A DNA stretch of 64,000 bases, taken from NCBI GenBank assembly GCA_037176885.1, contig JAWWNJ010000046.1, forward strand, positions 620,001 through 684,000. Reading direction: 5' to 3'. The DNA is from Favolaschia claudopus (lineage: Eukaryota > Basidiomycota > Agaricomycetes > Agaricales > Mycenaceae). The translations under genes were made by a program, and so were the position numbers. The notes under the pieces are model-generated. The model was not told the DNA's origin, made no database searches, and was given only the letters and a program-made list of their open reading frames with translations. Shown one piece after another: positions 47,285-59,952 of the stretch; within the stretch, counting starts at the first letter, position 1, and each line of letters starts with the position of its first letter.

Positions 47285-48569
47285 CTAGAATTCGATATCA
47301 GAATTGAACGGGAAAAGATAGCCACACAGAACGACGCACATTTGGGTATTACGACGAATACGGATAACCATGCGACTGAATATGTTTGTGATGACCATAG
47401 CCTGGAATGGAATGTAAAAGAATGGGGCTTACAAGTTGACGGGAGTGCAATAAACTTTGAAAATATCGAGGAGCTTTAGTTTGAGTCTGGGCGATTGGAA
47501 TGAACAAGATCAGACGTACGAGGGCAAGAGTTGCGACGCTGGCGAGGCTGATTGATATAAGGACACGAGAACACAGCGCATAAAAAACTAACGAACCTGG
47601 TTACAACACCGGTTTCTGCATCTCGTTAGTTGTAAAGCAACAACCGAGCGAATCAGTACTCGCCTATCGTCCATGCTATCAGCCTCTCGACCATCGCATT
47701 CGTGCTGAGGCAATACTTCAGCTAAATCAAGTTCAGGAGGAACATAACGAACGCACTGCTTCGACCCTGAGCTCCGCCGATCATATAACAAGAAACAGAG
47801 AGTCCCAGCGATAAGCAAGTCATTTGCCGCAGACGCTGCCCATATAGAATCGAAGAGGGGTCCCCATCGCTGAAGAACCAGAGGAATAGGTTGGTGTTCG
47901 TTCTTGAATACGATGACGTTGGGAGGAACGAATCGAAATAAGGAAAGAGCCCAGCAGAGGTAGGGTATCCATGACACGGCGGGACTCCAAAACGTCCGTG
48001 TCCTGGATAGCACATAGATGCGATACGCAAAGAAGGTGGTCGCTGTAAAGGGCAATGTGTAAGACGACGCTGGAGTGACCCACTCAACTCACCGACAAAC
48101 GAAATCAGACTCCCTATGAATGTCGAGGCGAGAAGGGCGTTCGGAAGGACCGCCAGACGTTCAGGATGACCGTAATTAGTGATGAGCAATGTATATAGTG
48201 ACATAGCTATGCAGATTGTGTGGGCAAACTCTCCGCACCTGAAGGAAAATGAGCACAAACGAAGGAGCAGCATGAGTGGCGTACCATACGCAAGCCACCT
48301 TTCAGGGATCGCATGTCAGGATGAGGATAAAGAAACCGCAAGACAGCCGTACCAGGGCCTTCATCTGCACCGGGTCTTTCGCAAAACAAGGTCCGGCGTA
48401 GTATGTGTACGTCTGCGCGCAGGTTATCCCGAAGAGCGTGAATGAGACCAGAGTCCCGATGAGGAGGGCGCCTGAAGAGTGTCAAAGCTTTGCCTGGACG
48501 CATTCTGCTTCAGGTGGACTGACCAAGCGTACCATCGGCCTTGAATGGTACGGGCAAGGTGTTGGACAT
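47285..48569 (-). CDS. DUF6534 seven-transmembrane protein, copy 1
   Basis: The start is MSNTLPVPFKADGTLG at 48569. Spliced exons give GALLIGTLVSFTLFGITCAQ and TYTYYAG in TM1-2, EFAHTICIAMSLYTLLITNY with GHPERL, TFFAYRIYVLSRTRTF, WAASAANDLLIAGTLCFLL with YDRRSS, then TNAMVERLIAWTI and ETGVVTR. The W-A-A-S-A-A-N-D-x-L-I-A block and the LIAWTIETG strand are the DUF6534 (PF20152) signature. These basidiomycete membrane proteins have unknown function. The C-terminal exon is diverged from copies 2 and 3 (no clear FSNS..SLNSR), so the 3' end is approximate. Confidence 0.8.
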
Positions 48570-49229
48570 GAAGAAGGTCTTGAAATCAAAATTATCAAAT
48601 CTCCGCGCCGCTTATGGATCTTCGCGACCAACGGAAATCAGTTGTCACACCAACGCCGTGGCCACGCGATTCGGAATTCGGAAGACATTCGTCAGCATCC
48701 GTTTCATTTTCTTTGTAAAGCATTGTGACTAAGTAATCCAATGTGGGGAGTTCTTTAAAGCGAGGGCTTGTTGCGAAGGCCGCCAAAAACTCTCAATCTT
48801 TGCGCTTCGAATTTATATCCCTCTTGCAGCTTTTGCCCATCTACCCAAGGGCGGAAATACTTTCTGTTCCTTCAGAAGCATGACAAGCGAAGCTCCACAG
48901 CTTCTAATTTTCAAGTCAACCCGCTAACTTACACAAGGCAAGCCTCCGCTTCGCTCCGGCAAATAATCTGGAATAACTTCATTCTTGATTCATTAGAATC
49001 GGAAATTTGAGGGAATGACACGACACCAACAAACTCATTGGCAAGCTGAGCTTGACGGAAGATCACCAGTAGAGAAATTGAGAGAAGCAGCGGTATGTAG
49101 GGAGCCAAAAAAACGTTGTACGTTCCATGCCGGGTACTTATATGCGCTTGGGACGTGACTTAGATATAGCTGTTGAGAAGCGCAGCAACAAAGATGCGGA
49201 AATGAATGAGTATATACGAGAACAGTGTG

Positions 49230-49261
49230 AGTGGGACTCGGCTATTTAAGCGAGTCCCACT
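49230..49261. repeat. Hairpin with GAGTCCCACT arms
   Basis: AGTGGGACTCG (49230-49240) and CGAGTCCCACT (49251-49261) pair perfectly over 11 bp with a 10-nt AT-rich loop. The same motif recurs singly at 49698, 49740 and 49775. Confidence 0.8.
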
Positions 49262-49397
49262 GTTGATCGATTCTGCATCAGCTTCAATCAGCTGGCGATC
49301 AATCGATCACGTATCCATCAATCTTCGGCATTTAGAGCCGGGCAGTGTATTTTATTTGTTTATTGTGTTTTCGAGTTCTTTCTGAGCTAATATATTC

Positions 49398-49424
49398 TCT
49401 GGGGGGAACGTGGTTCCCCCCAGA
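49398..49424. repeat. 12-bp perfect GC hairpin
   Basis: TCTGGGGGGAAC and GTTCCCCCCAGA pair exactly with a GTG loop and are followed by a C-run (GACCCCCCT). A smaller relative, GCGGGGG-AGA-CCCCCGC, lies at 49518-49534 and is also followed by GACCCCCCT. There is no poly-T, so a Pol III or bacterial-type terminator is not indicated. Confidence 0.85.
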
Positions 49425-49517
49425 CCCCCCTCCTTTAGCCTGACGGCATATCTTAGTTGTATAACTCAGTATTTCGAATTTTTTTGCTGTTTATTCTGAA
49501 AATTTCATTCATGTAGC

Positions 49518-49534
49518 GCGGGGGAGACCCCCGC
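49518..49534. repeat. 7-bp perfect GC hairpin
   Basis: GCGGGGG and CCCCCGC pair with an AGA loop. The 3' flank matches that of the hairpin 120 bp upstream. Confidence 0.75.
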
Positions 49535-50300
49535 GGACCCCCCTTGACGCTCGCCGCTAGGCCCAATGCGTGGTGCCATCGCTCGCCGCGGAGGCCCACT
49601 GCGTGGGGCCAGTCATGATTTTAAAGCGTCGGGGCGGTATTTTCAAGCAAATTTCGTGCTATTGATGCAAATCAAATGTAATGATGTGCCGGAATGCCGA
49701 GTCCCACTGTTGAAGCTTAAATGTCCTCATCCGAGCTTCCGAGTCCCACTGTCGGGCTTTTTCCGAGCTTTTCCCGAGTCCCACTCACACCCTTTTCGTC
49801 ATTCCTCGAAATGAATTCTCAACTTGTACAGTCCTCGTTGTGAAGGGATTCAGAAAGTAGCACTCCGCAGACCGCAGTCACCAAGAAGGTGCGTAGCAGA
49901 TAATGGTGAGAATTTTTGAGTGGGCCTGACAGGTAATTCAGCCAAAGACGACGAATCGAACAGGCTAAAAGGAGATATTGCACCGCCGACTCACCATCTC
50001 GTTAAAGAACGGTTAATTACAGTCCGCGGATGACCCGAATACCGTGCGACCAGCTATTGACCAGCTACATAGCGGTACAAGTCAGCATGTCATTTTTAAG
50101 TAGTAAGTACAGTGAATACAACAACCGTCTCTGGCGTACAAGTAATCCCGCGCCGTACCAAAAAACTAAAGAATTAAGACTCTATCAATCATCGTAATGC
50201 GTTATCACCATCTTGTTCATTTCGATGGAGAGGTTGGTTGCATTCATAGGTCGAGGAATGGTAGCAGTAATCTGCTTGAATAAGGTTCAGATAGATCTTT

Positions 50301-51613
50301 TTACAAACAACGAGAATTGATGCTTCGTACCGCAGGATTTCCACTGCTATGAGTTGATCGCGGTTGTTGCAGGCCGGATCGCAGTGTAGCGCGGGAATTG
50401 AGGCTGTATGATATGTTTCTATAATAGATCGAGCGGAAAACGCAATTCTTACCTGGCCAGAATGGAATTTGAGAATACTGGGGGACCTTTCAGTCAGTCC
50501 TACTGAATAATGGGAACGGAAACGTACATCGTGGTATTACAACAAAAAGTGCCAGCCACGCAACTATTCGATGTTTGAGTCAGTGGAGGATCCTAGCCAG
50601 GAGGAAGAGACTCACAAGTTGTAGGTAACTTGACGAAGAAGATTAATAGGATGATGCTCGCGATACTGGACGTATTCAGGTCGGTAGTAATTGACACTAC
50701 ATGAACTATTCACCTTGTCACAACTCCGGTTTCTGAACCAAATCATGGGTTAGACGAATGGCCAGCGAGATTCGGACTTACCTATCGTCCATGCTATGAG
50801 TTTATCTACCATCGCTACCGTACTGAAAACAAGTTAGCTTGATAGAATGCTTCATACGCCGAAGACCGCCGACCAACCTTCCTTGTCCTTGATGCCTGCG
50901 GGAATAAAGCAAGGCCACACATGTCCCACTAATGAGAATGTCGTTGGCCGCCGATGCAGCCCAGATAGCATCAAATAAACGGTTAAACTTTCCCAGAAAG
51001 TCGGTGGCGGGACGGTGCCGGTACATGAATAGAATGATATTCGGCGGCAGAAATCGAAATGCCGAAAGCCCCCAGCAGATTATAGGAATGTATAGACTTT
51101 TCGAAAGCGCATAGATGCGGAGACTAAAGAACACCTGTACCTTTAAATTGCGAGATTTAGGTTTGGATCCGGCCTTCGTAAGGAACTGGGCTGACTTACA
51201 ACCAGTGCAACTAAACTCCCCAAGAAAGCTGCCGCTAGGAGCGAATCCGGAAGAATAAGAAGACGTTCTGGATGCCCATAGTTGGTGATAAGCATGAAGT
51301 ACAGCGCCATTCCGATGCAAATCGTGTGCGAGAATTCCGCACACCATACCACACCAACCTTGAGGCGATGAGAGACCGCTTGAGAAAAGGAATCGAAGAG
51401 CTTACCACACTTTTCAGCCTCCAAGAATCGTTCGGGAAGCGACTCCAATAGGCATAGGTCTGGCTTGACGTCAAACCGAAGAGAGAAAAAGAAACTAATG
51501 TTCCGATGAGCAAGGCGCCTGAAAATTTGCCGTGTTCAGCGCAGAGATATACAGCATGAAGGACCAAGAGGCGCACCAAGAGTACTGTCTGCGTCAAATT
51601 CAGGCGTCGACAT
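50301..51613 (-). CDS. DUF6534 seven-transmembrane protein, copy 2
   Basis: The start is MSTPEFDADSTLG at 51613. Exons then give GALLIGTLVSFSLFGLTSSQ, EFSHTICIGMALYFMLITNY with GHPERL, FFSLRIYALSKSLYIPIICW, WAASAANDILISGTCVALLY, VAMVDKLIAWTI, ETGVVTS, and a last part FSNSILA and SLNSRATLRSGL before the stop at 50301. The terminal FSNSxLASLNSRA block is the usual end of DUF6534 proteins. Introns fall at the same places as in copies 1 and 3. Membrane protein, role unknown. Intact by all signs. Confidence 0.82.
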
Positions 51614-52311
51614 GGGGGTCAGGGATAAGGGGGGTGTCGGATAAGACCGAGGTAACATTCACTGTACGGTGGCTTTTCGTTACCTCGCCTCAGGATGATG
51701 ATCATGGAAACTTGATACCTGGATAATTTTAGAACAACTTTACCCCACCGTGTTCAGTTGATACTCCAGATCCCGAGGAAGACGCCCAATGAATTAAAGC
51801 AGATTGCCGCATCTCGACGGATATGGTATCAGCCTGATTTAATTTCTGTCACGGTGCACGATGAATTGAATGAGTTCATGATCAGCAATGCGCGAACGGC
51901 AGCGTAGGCGATACTCCATTCCCTAACCAAGCGAGGTATCTCACTGGCGTTCCTCAACCGCCGATACATCGCAGTTACTTCCGGATGGTTATCGTACCCT
52001 GCGAGGACAGAGCCTTCACTCTTACTCTCATGGAAACGGGGAGGAAGCGCCTGCGAGAAGACCGAACAGGGTATCGTATTCGTGCGAGGTATAAACAAGA
52101 AATGGGTTAGAATGCTTTTAACGAGAGTAGTACTTTTGTTACGAGACCTCCAAAAGGAATGTGAATCGTTCTTGATTCGAAGCGCCACTTCGAAAGTCTT
52201 GGGAACTGATGGATGTCCGCTATGGGCCGCCGCGCTGATACAAACGCGGTCTCCGACGGGGCGGACGCCGCAGAACGAAGGGGAGACAAGTTTCCTCCAG
52301 CGAGATGCCTG
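51614..52311. other. Spacer
   Basis: No supported gene. This is the convergent-free gap between the start of DUF6534 copy 2 and the 3' end of the F-box-like gene (both minus strand). Confidence 0.3.
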
Positions 52312-55300
52312 CTACTCCCCGTTCTCATTCCGGAGCCACCACGCGCCGGACACCATTCGCACACACTCCAGGCTCTCACACCGCCGACGCCACGCAGCGA
52401 CATGTGCTGCGTCCTCTCTTGACAACACGCCAACATCGCTGTACGTGTAGTAGCTCCCTCCATTGGCGTCAAGCAAGATGCTTTCGTCGTCTCGGGACAT
52501 GGCATCGATAGCAACATCCGGAAGCGGTTTCTGCTGAAGGAGCACCGGAGGTGCGTCAAAACCCGCTAGTACATCGCCCGCATCGCCCCAGCCGTCCCAC
52601 TCCCATGTCCAGGCAGCCGGACCCGATGTCGTACGCAGACCAGGGGGCGGAGCTAGTGTGGAGGCGGGCGAGGGCGGCGGATACAGAGAGGCGGTCGGTG
52701 AAGGAGGCGGGCGTGATAGTGGTGAAGGTGACGAACGAGGGATGCTAGGGGAGTGGGGCGAGCCTGTGCGTAAACTGATCGGAGACGGCGGAGGGATTGA
52801 GGGGGAAGGCGGGACACGCAGGGATAAAGAAGGCGATGGCGATTTGGGAACGCCTCCAGGAGTAGATGGAGGTGTGGGGACAAAAGTCGAGAAAGAACGA
52901 GGTGAAGGTGGAATGGATGGTGCTGGGGCAGTCGAGGACGAGTCCGGTGGCCGCGTAAGCAAGAGCGTGCGTAGCGACGGATAGCGGGCAAGTACGGCGG
53001 GGATTATTTTATATAGCTACAAAGAGATCAGTAAGAGAGATAGGTCGAGTCCATGTGAAGATAAACGTACCTCTGCTACGCGTACAGGACTCCGCACCTC
53101 AAGCAATGCCACTGCACGCCGCCTGGTCCCATTCTTCCCCGTCTCCTTCTCCGTTTCTGGTAACGGGGTACGTCCACGAACAGCCCACGCTGACGGTGGC
53201 GCCTTCGATTTCGCAGGAGAATGCTCGCTATTGCTTTGCGTCGCAGCCGCCGCAGCGTTGGCAGCAGCAACACCGGCATCCAACCCCTCTTCAATCCCTG
53301 ACGCCAGCGTCCTAAGAACCTTGTCCAAGGTCCTTCGCTCAACGCGCGGGCCACATAGGACATGTAACGCTAACCCTCTTCCAGCGCCATCTTTCTTAGC
53401 GGAAGACACAGAAGAAGAAGCAGACCCAGGGCCACGCGCCAACACACCGCCGACCGCCCGCCCAACACGCGCCCCACCCACCGCTCCTGCGCCCTCATAC
53501 AACGGTCTTGGCACCACAAGCCTCAACACCCGCAATGGATGCGGATACGGCTCGGTCTTGATCCAGGACGCGGCAGGAGACGGGGTCCCACCACCCTCGC
53601 TCGTTTTTCTGCCTCCCGCTCCGCCATTGACACTGTTATCGCTGCTCCTCCTCCTCGCAGGGACATACACCGACCTCGCGCGCGCCGCCCTCCCCACACT
53701 CCCCACCCGCCTCACCTCAACCTTCTGCACCACCACCGCCGCTTCCTCCACCTCTTCGTCTTCATCTTCATCTTCCTCGCCGGCTTTGCCCTCCCGACCT
53801 CGGCTTCCCGCGCTCGCACTCCTACCCGTGTTCCCATTCGCATTCCCATGCCCATGGTCGCTCACATGATACGCAGAAGGCGGGGGCTTCCTCGGAATAC
53901 GGTGCATACTCGTCTTCTTCGTCGGTGTTGAGGCCGATGTTGGCGTCATCGCAGTCGGCGAGGCTGAGATAGACGTTGTCGTCATTGTCGACCTCCCCCA
54001 CCTCGACGTCCGCTTCTCGTCATCTCCATCCGGCGTCAGGAGGGCAAGGGCATCAGCGGATAAGCCGGTTTTATCCTTTTTAGTCGTATCGTCACTTGAA
54101 GCGGCCAGGACGCAGAACGGCGCTTTCGCAATCCTTTCCAGGATACGCGTGGCAAGTGCGGGTGGGGCATGTAGGTGCGTCAGACGGGGCAGGAAAGGAA
54201 CGGTTTGACTTGGGGAGACCCTCCCGTTCGTGCTGGCATTCTCGGCGGGCGATAATGACGAATTATCCTCCGCCACATCCTCCTCCTCGTTAAACGCACC
54301 ACAGCCCACAACCGCGAGCCGTTCCAGCGTTGGGTGCACGGCGAGGAAGTGGAGGAGGGATTGAGCAGGGCCATGAGCAGATCGAACCTGTGTAGGCGTG
54401 GGTGTGCGTGCCGGTGTACGTGGTAGAGGTGGGATGGGAGAGGGAGTCAATGGGTCTTCTAAGGGCGGGAAGATCGTGAGCGTGCGGAGGGAGGGGAAGA
54501 GCGTCATCTACGGGGATGGATCAGCGCAAATCAGACAGCACGATGAAATGAATGTACCTCTCCTTCATCTGGCAGGCCCTCCCAAAACCACCCCCCGCCC
54601 TCGACCGCACACCCACACACCACAGCCCTCACCTCCCTCACCAGATGCGGACACGTCCTCAGCGTCTCAATCACGCCAGACGTAGACCCAGCACCCGCAC
54701 TCGCACTAGTATCAATCCTCAACCCCTCATTCCTCCCCCTCTGATCTTCAGCATTCTCCTTCCACCGGCTTTGACCTTCGCTCCAGCTTACACCAACGCG
54801 CAGATCAATGACACCATACAACCTCCCCCTCGCAGCTGCACAGCCGGCGCGCGACACCCTCGCGAAGCTCGCTGCATCTGCTAGGGCCAAATGCGCGAGA
54901 ACGGCAGGGTACAGCGTCGCTGGCAGTTTCTGAAACCCGACGTTCACGTTGGACGCAGAACGCGAAGCGACGGGGGACGGTGAAGCAGAAAGCGCACTCG
55001 ACGACGAAGACGCAGAGGGTAAAAACAAGGGCGGCACCGGGGGAGGCGGCGGCGGAGGCAGGCCCAGGATCGAATGCAACGACGTCAGCTTCTGTATCTC
55101 CGCAGGCGAGGCAGGCGAAGATAGCGTCCTTCTCCTAGCCGTCCCATTCGCGTCCTGTTGCTCCGAAAATGCAGAGGGTGTATTCATAGGATGGTGCTTA
55201 TACCCCCTTGGCCGGGTGAACAGGTCACCGAAATCGTCCTCTTGCTGCACCTCCGCCTCTATCACCTCGTCTCCAAACCCCCGTCGAAGGCTGACTGACC

Positions 55301-56607
55301 TGCCCAATCCCGACGGACGTCGAATTTCATTTACCTCATCGTCATCGTCTGAGGAATCAGAGTCGAGGTCGTCATAGGCCAGACCTATGCCTTCGCCGTC
55401 GCCTTCATCCTCCTCAGTAGCACTACTTTCTGCTGTCGTTGCTGGTGCTGGAGGAGCTGCCGTGCCAAGGCTGTATCCCGTCCCAGATCCATTCGGCCCA
55501 GGCCCACCCGCCTCCCCACCCAAATTCACATTCTCACTTTCGGCCACCTCCCCAGCGCCTCTCCCCGCCAACGACCCCGCCCTCATCCGCATCTGCATCT
55601 CCTTCAAACTCGCAACCCGCCCCAACCCCGATGGCCTCCGGATCTCATACTCCTCCTCCTCCTCTTCCTCCTCCCCATCCCCGTACCTCCCTCCATCGTA
55701 TCCCCCATCCGCCGACGCCCTGGCTGAAGAGGAAGCCGACGTATACATGACCCCACCACTCTTCGTGCTCGACACTCCGGACGACTTGTTCGATTTGAGC
55801 GAGGTAAGGGATTTGAAAGAGCGGGATTTTCGGCGCGTCCAGGACGAGGGGGACGCAGAGGTGGAGGCGGAGGTTGTTTTGTCTCTTTCTTTTTCTTTCT
55901 CCTTGTCTTGATCGCGCTCTTTCGCTTTCTGCATATCTCGTTCGCGTTCTCGTTCCTTGTCTCGCACCGCGACTTTGTCCTCGCGCTCATACGACGCCGC
56001 GCGGCCGCTTCCTTGGGTGGTCGACGCAGGGAGAGGTAACGGCGGTACAGGTTTCTCGCGCCTCACAGACGGCCGCTTGACGAGCTTGCCGCCTGCGGTG
56101 CTGAGTGTGCGCGCGCGGGGGGTCATAACAGGCGAGGGTGAAGGCGAAGGTGAATCAGACGAAGGATGGGAGGAGGAGGAGGGCGGGTGGGCGACGCGGA
56201 GGATGTCCGGCGTGGAGGCCGCGGCGCGGTAGCGTGCTGATGTGGGCGAGCCTAGCGAGTAGGAGAAAGATGAGTGGTTATAAGTGAAGTTATGAGTGAA
56301 GAAAGAACAAAGCAGAAATGGACTCACCGTCAGCACCCCCATTCTCATACCCACTCACATTCCGCGTCGTCTTCAATAGATTCGAGACGCGTCGGAATAG
56401 TCCTCCACCCTTTTGATGTGGCTGTCCTTCAATCTCGTTTTGGGGTGAATATGTACCGCCCTTTTCCTGCTGGGTGAAGCTGCGAGCCTGGGGCAGTGGG
56501 GGGACGGAGTCGTGGTCCTCTTTCTCGGACGAGGCCCCGAGATTGGTGGTGGACGAGGAGCCAGCGCCGGAGAGGAGGGTGGCAAGGGAGCGTTGGCGGC
56601 GAAGCAT
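52312..56607 (-). CDS. Large low-complexity F-box-like protein
   Basis: Four long exons start MLRRQRSLATLLSG at 56607; an upstream ATG at 56658 is an alternative start. Exon 1 ends at a GTGAGT donor after YENGGADG. Exon 2 (to about 54560) has Ser/Pro-rich parts, a charged RERERDMQKAKERDQDKEKE helix, three copies of an EIRRPSGLGR motif, and an F-box-like LPATLYPAVLAHLALADAAS. Exon 3 starts near MTLFPSLRTLTIFPP with strand-leucine pattern. Exon 4 has YPSLRTLLL and ends RNENGE at 52312. Leucine-strand repeats after an F-box fit an SCF substrate receptor. More than half of the protein is probably disordered. Codon use is GC-rich compared with the 18-46 kb block. Confidence 0.72.
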
Positions 56608-57997
56608 GGTGGTGTGGGCTGAGGATGAGCTGGTCGTCTTCAAGCAGCAATTGTCCACAAGAATTCGGGAAGGCTTCGGACTCGCGTGTGAAGCCCCGAG
56701 TTGCGCAAATCAAAATCGGATCCCAGGTGTATCCGCGCCGGCAAACTCGCGTGCCCGCACAACGATGGCGGCGACTTCGGGGAGGAGGAAGGAAGGGAGC
56801 CAAGAACGAGCGACGAGTCAACGACGGCGACGACGGTGAATAAAAAGGAAGGTGGAGACTTTTGACGAAGAAAATGTTTGCCGATATGTGTGAGGATCGC
56901 CTTGACGACGTCGACAAATATGACGACAATCCCAAGAAAATTGATCAGATGTCCGTTTGTCGGGAATCCGCCACGGGTCGGACGGTGTCGGGCGTGTTGA
57001 ACAGCGTCGATAGTGTCTTGGAGTTGAAGAGTGAGGCAAAATACCACTCAAAGGGTAGGGCGGATCAAAGGCGGAACTATGCCATATTAGCTCTCTTTCC
57101 CTGCCCTTTCCCAATCCGAAATAATTGGGATACGCACGTTGTGAGCCATTACCATGAATAAACCTGATCCTGAACCCAACCTTAGGCTTTGGAACCTCCG
57201 TACTAGGTGCTGCTAGCAACCACCTATGGAATCAATCAGTCAATCGGTGCAGATGTTCCTTGGATGTTCCCAAGTGTAGACCCAGATCATCATAGAAGAT
57301 AGGTACCAGGCATACACTCACTGGATAGACCGCAAACGGACTCAGAAGCACCAGGCCCTGAGAAGGAATACTGCGAGAACTTGCTGAATCGAACGCAGCA
57401 GAGTATTAACGGATTTTGTCGAGTTTCGACGATCGTTGATGGGAAGCGAGGGACAAGGGTTCCGAATTCCTTCTGACTGTTTCCGAGATGAAATACCACG
57501 AAACTAAGCCGATAAATACCACTCAGATCGTGCTGCACGAATCGACAGTGGAAGTTGGAAGCAGAAGCGGTGACGACAGTGACGGTCACTTGTGGCGGAT
57601 CATAGCGGCTTGACGGCGGCTTTGATCTCTCGTAATTGGTTGGAATTCGGTTGAAATTACCGAACGAAGGGCTTCTTCGTCTGAGTACGCGTCCAAGGAG
57701 CGGCTCTCCAAGGGAGGCGATATATTTTTCCAAGACCACAATTTGAAAGTGATTGCTAGCTCAAGCAACGCTCAAGATTTGAATCGTGGAACGTGAACGT
57801 TTGAACTTCCATGTCGACGTCAAAGCTGGGGTCAGAGATCGGAGTCGCTTTTTTCATTCATTTGGCAATCGCCGCACTGAACTCAAGGTACCATAAATAT
57901 TATCAGCCACAGCGCCATCCGATTAATTCCCAAACGAAACCGACAGATAACATCCAACTACGAAATGCTTAACAACTCCCATTTTATCCTCCATCGC
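56608..57997. other. Intergenic, no supported gene
   Basis: A 149-codon minus-strand frame (57290-57739) has no motif or intron support. It probably contains the promoter of the F-box-like gene. Confidence 0.3.
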
Positions 57998-58426
57998 TCA
58001 AAGAGTGATCGGGAGGCAGTTGATAGCAATGAGGCTGCCCCATTGCTTCTCGGGGGCATCGCACACAACGGTGGTGCTTCCGCTGCGGGCGAAATATGAT
58101 GAGTGTACAATCGTTTTCAATAAACAAAACGACGCACCAGTTGTTACCGATAACAGTGATGGGCGAGCACCCAAGACCAACGGGGACGTTGAGGCCGTTA
58201 AGGTCGAGTCCGACGAGGGCCGCGACGGCGGAGACGGCGGCGGAGCCAGAGTCGAGGACGCTGGTGCAGCATTGGTTGGAGGTTGGCGGGGTGACGGGAG
58301 GGGTGGTGGCGGTCGCAAGGGTCTGCGTGAGCCGACACATTAACATGAGGCTCGTTAGTGAAGGAGGCTGGGGCGCAGACGTACAAGGAGCGCAGCGGTG
58401 GCGAGGAGGGAGAGCTTGGGGAACAT
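57998..58426 (-). CDS. Hydrophobin, class I type, six cysteines, 103 aa
   Basis: This is a secreted small protein that assembles at air-water interfaces and coats hyphae or fruiting bodies. Exons are 58385-58426, 58138-58322 and 57998-58082 (donors GTACGT and GTGCGT), 312 nt in frame. MFPKLSLLATAALLTLATAT is the signal peptide. SNQCCTSVLDSG, then a long hydrophobic loop to GLGCSPITVIGNNC, then VVCDAPEKQ and NCLPITL match the class I landmarks including CSPITVIG. Cysteines fall as CC-x32-C-x9-C-x6-C-x14-C. The first Cys of the usual eight is missing before CC, and one of the second CC pair is missing. Size and intron positions are normal for the family. Confidence 0.85.
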
Positions 58427-59952
58427 TTTGGTTGGGTTTGATTGGGTTGTTTGAGAGAAGGTTTGAACTGCGAAGGGATGTATTCGAGTGAGGTTTGACA
58501 AGAGTTGCGCTGGCTTTTATATGTTTTGGGCGGGCGGAGAAGTGCCACGGCGAACATAAACTGGATGCTGAGGGAATTTCCTGGTATGCGAAGCGCGAGA
58601 ATTCCTTGACATAACAATATGAAATTACCTGAAGCGGAGCTTCTCCTGACGGGGTGAACTTTCCTGCGGAGGCCGAAGGGCTGGGATTGGCTGCAACCAA
58701 GCCAATGTGTTGGCCAAAAGAATTGATCAGCGCCGGAGGAAGCGAATATTAATTAACGAGGTATGGAAGGAGATGATTCGCAAATTGTATTCTCACGTTT
58801 GGTCAAACCGGCGGAATAATTGAGGGTCAAGAACAGGGTCTGTTGTTCTTGGAGCTTGCTTCAGCAATCTCCAAGGTCGCAAGCATGACCCAGGTGTGAA
58901 TTCGACTCTGTGAGGCTTAACCGAAAATTGAGAACCGCTGCCGAGCAATGAGTGTTGAAGACCCTGAACAAAAGCTGAACTTACAAATATTTAAACCCCT
59001 TGACATATGTAATACGTTTGAACGGAAGACTGATTTATTATGTACAGGCGATGCCGCGACGCGACCACCATAATGAGAGACTTCGGTCCCGCGCGTCTTC
59101 AGTTGAATTCGAAGAGGAGAGAATTTCCTCATCAGAGACGCCACAGCTCGGAGGGCCTGAGTAGGTATGATACTGGCGCGCGTCAGTGGCGCAAAATTTG
59201 AACAGCTTTCGGGAGGAAAAGAAAAAATAGATAACTCTGCCGACATCCGTCTGTCTTTGTGCGGGGAGTCTAAGAAGCGTCTTGGAAGTCCTTGAATAAG
59301 TGCTCGAGGATTCAGCCTGGACTTGGTCTGGATGAACGGGGATCTCGAAATTATGGATTAGTTACGAGACGGCGATCACGGTCACCGAACGCTTAACAAG
59401 CGTCGAGGAACCTGGAATATGCAGGGAAAGGAATACAAGGGTACAGTGCGGCCAGAGCCAGACCAAGGTGACATCCCGCCCTGCGCCAACGACACGGAAG
59501 AGAAATCGAAGGTCGGTCAAAAGAGGAAACGCCGAGGCGGCGGGTTTCACCTTCAACCCGCCGTTATTTTAGCGTGTATGCAATCGTACCGAGTAAAAAT
59601 ACAGCAAATATCATAGCTTCTATCCTTTCCAAGAAATTATTCCTCCGCTCCTAAGTTAGCAGCCTCATCGCGGCGCGTCGTCTGTGTCTCCATCCCCAGT
59701 CTGCGGGATAGCATGGCTTAGACCGAAGCTTGACGCTGACCCTCGACGGCAGCCTAGTGTGACAATGCGAGTCATTCCATATCTCCAACCGTCTTCGTCT
59801 CCTCTTCCTCTTCCCATTCCCCAGCTTCGATATCAATCCCCACAGGTCCCCGTTCCGCTGACTGTGCTCGCGGCAGGGCTCATATGCACTTCGAAGTGTA
59901 TTGGGCCAGTCGAGTCGCCAACCTACCAAGCGCGGATCAGATTGAGGACGAC
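58427..59952. other. Intergenic, hydrophobin promoter side
   Basis: No gene is supported. It contains the hairpin at 59539-59562. Confidence 0.35.
59534..59572. repeat. Hairpin flanked by CCGAGG and TTATTTTAG
   Basis: GGCGGGTT (59539-59546) pairs with AACCCGCC (59555-59562). The 5' neighbour CCGAGG and 3' neighbour TTATTTTAG are the same as at the hairpin 2 kb downstream, while the stem sequence differs. Confidence 0.7.

Larger units (their letters stand above)
48570..50300. other. Gene-free stretch with strong GC hairpins
   Basis: No ORF of note. It contains the hairpins at 49230-49261, 49398-49424 and 49518-49534 and repeated CGAGTCCCACT motifs, listed separately. CCGCGGATGACC near 50027 recurs from 2419. 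Confidence 0.5.

Noticed and set aside
49398..49424. Intrinsic terminator
   Set aside because: Followed by a C-run with no T-tract, and the genome is eukaryotic.
52653..56232. Many long plus-strand frames across the F-box-like gene
   Set aside because: They are shadows of the GC-rich low-complexity minus-strand exons and have no domains.
57290..57739. 149-codon minus-strand frame
   Set aside because: No motif and biased composition; likely chance.
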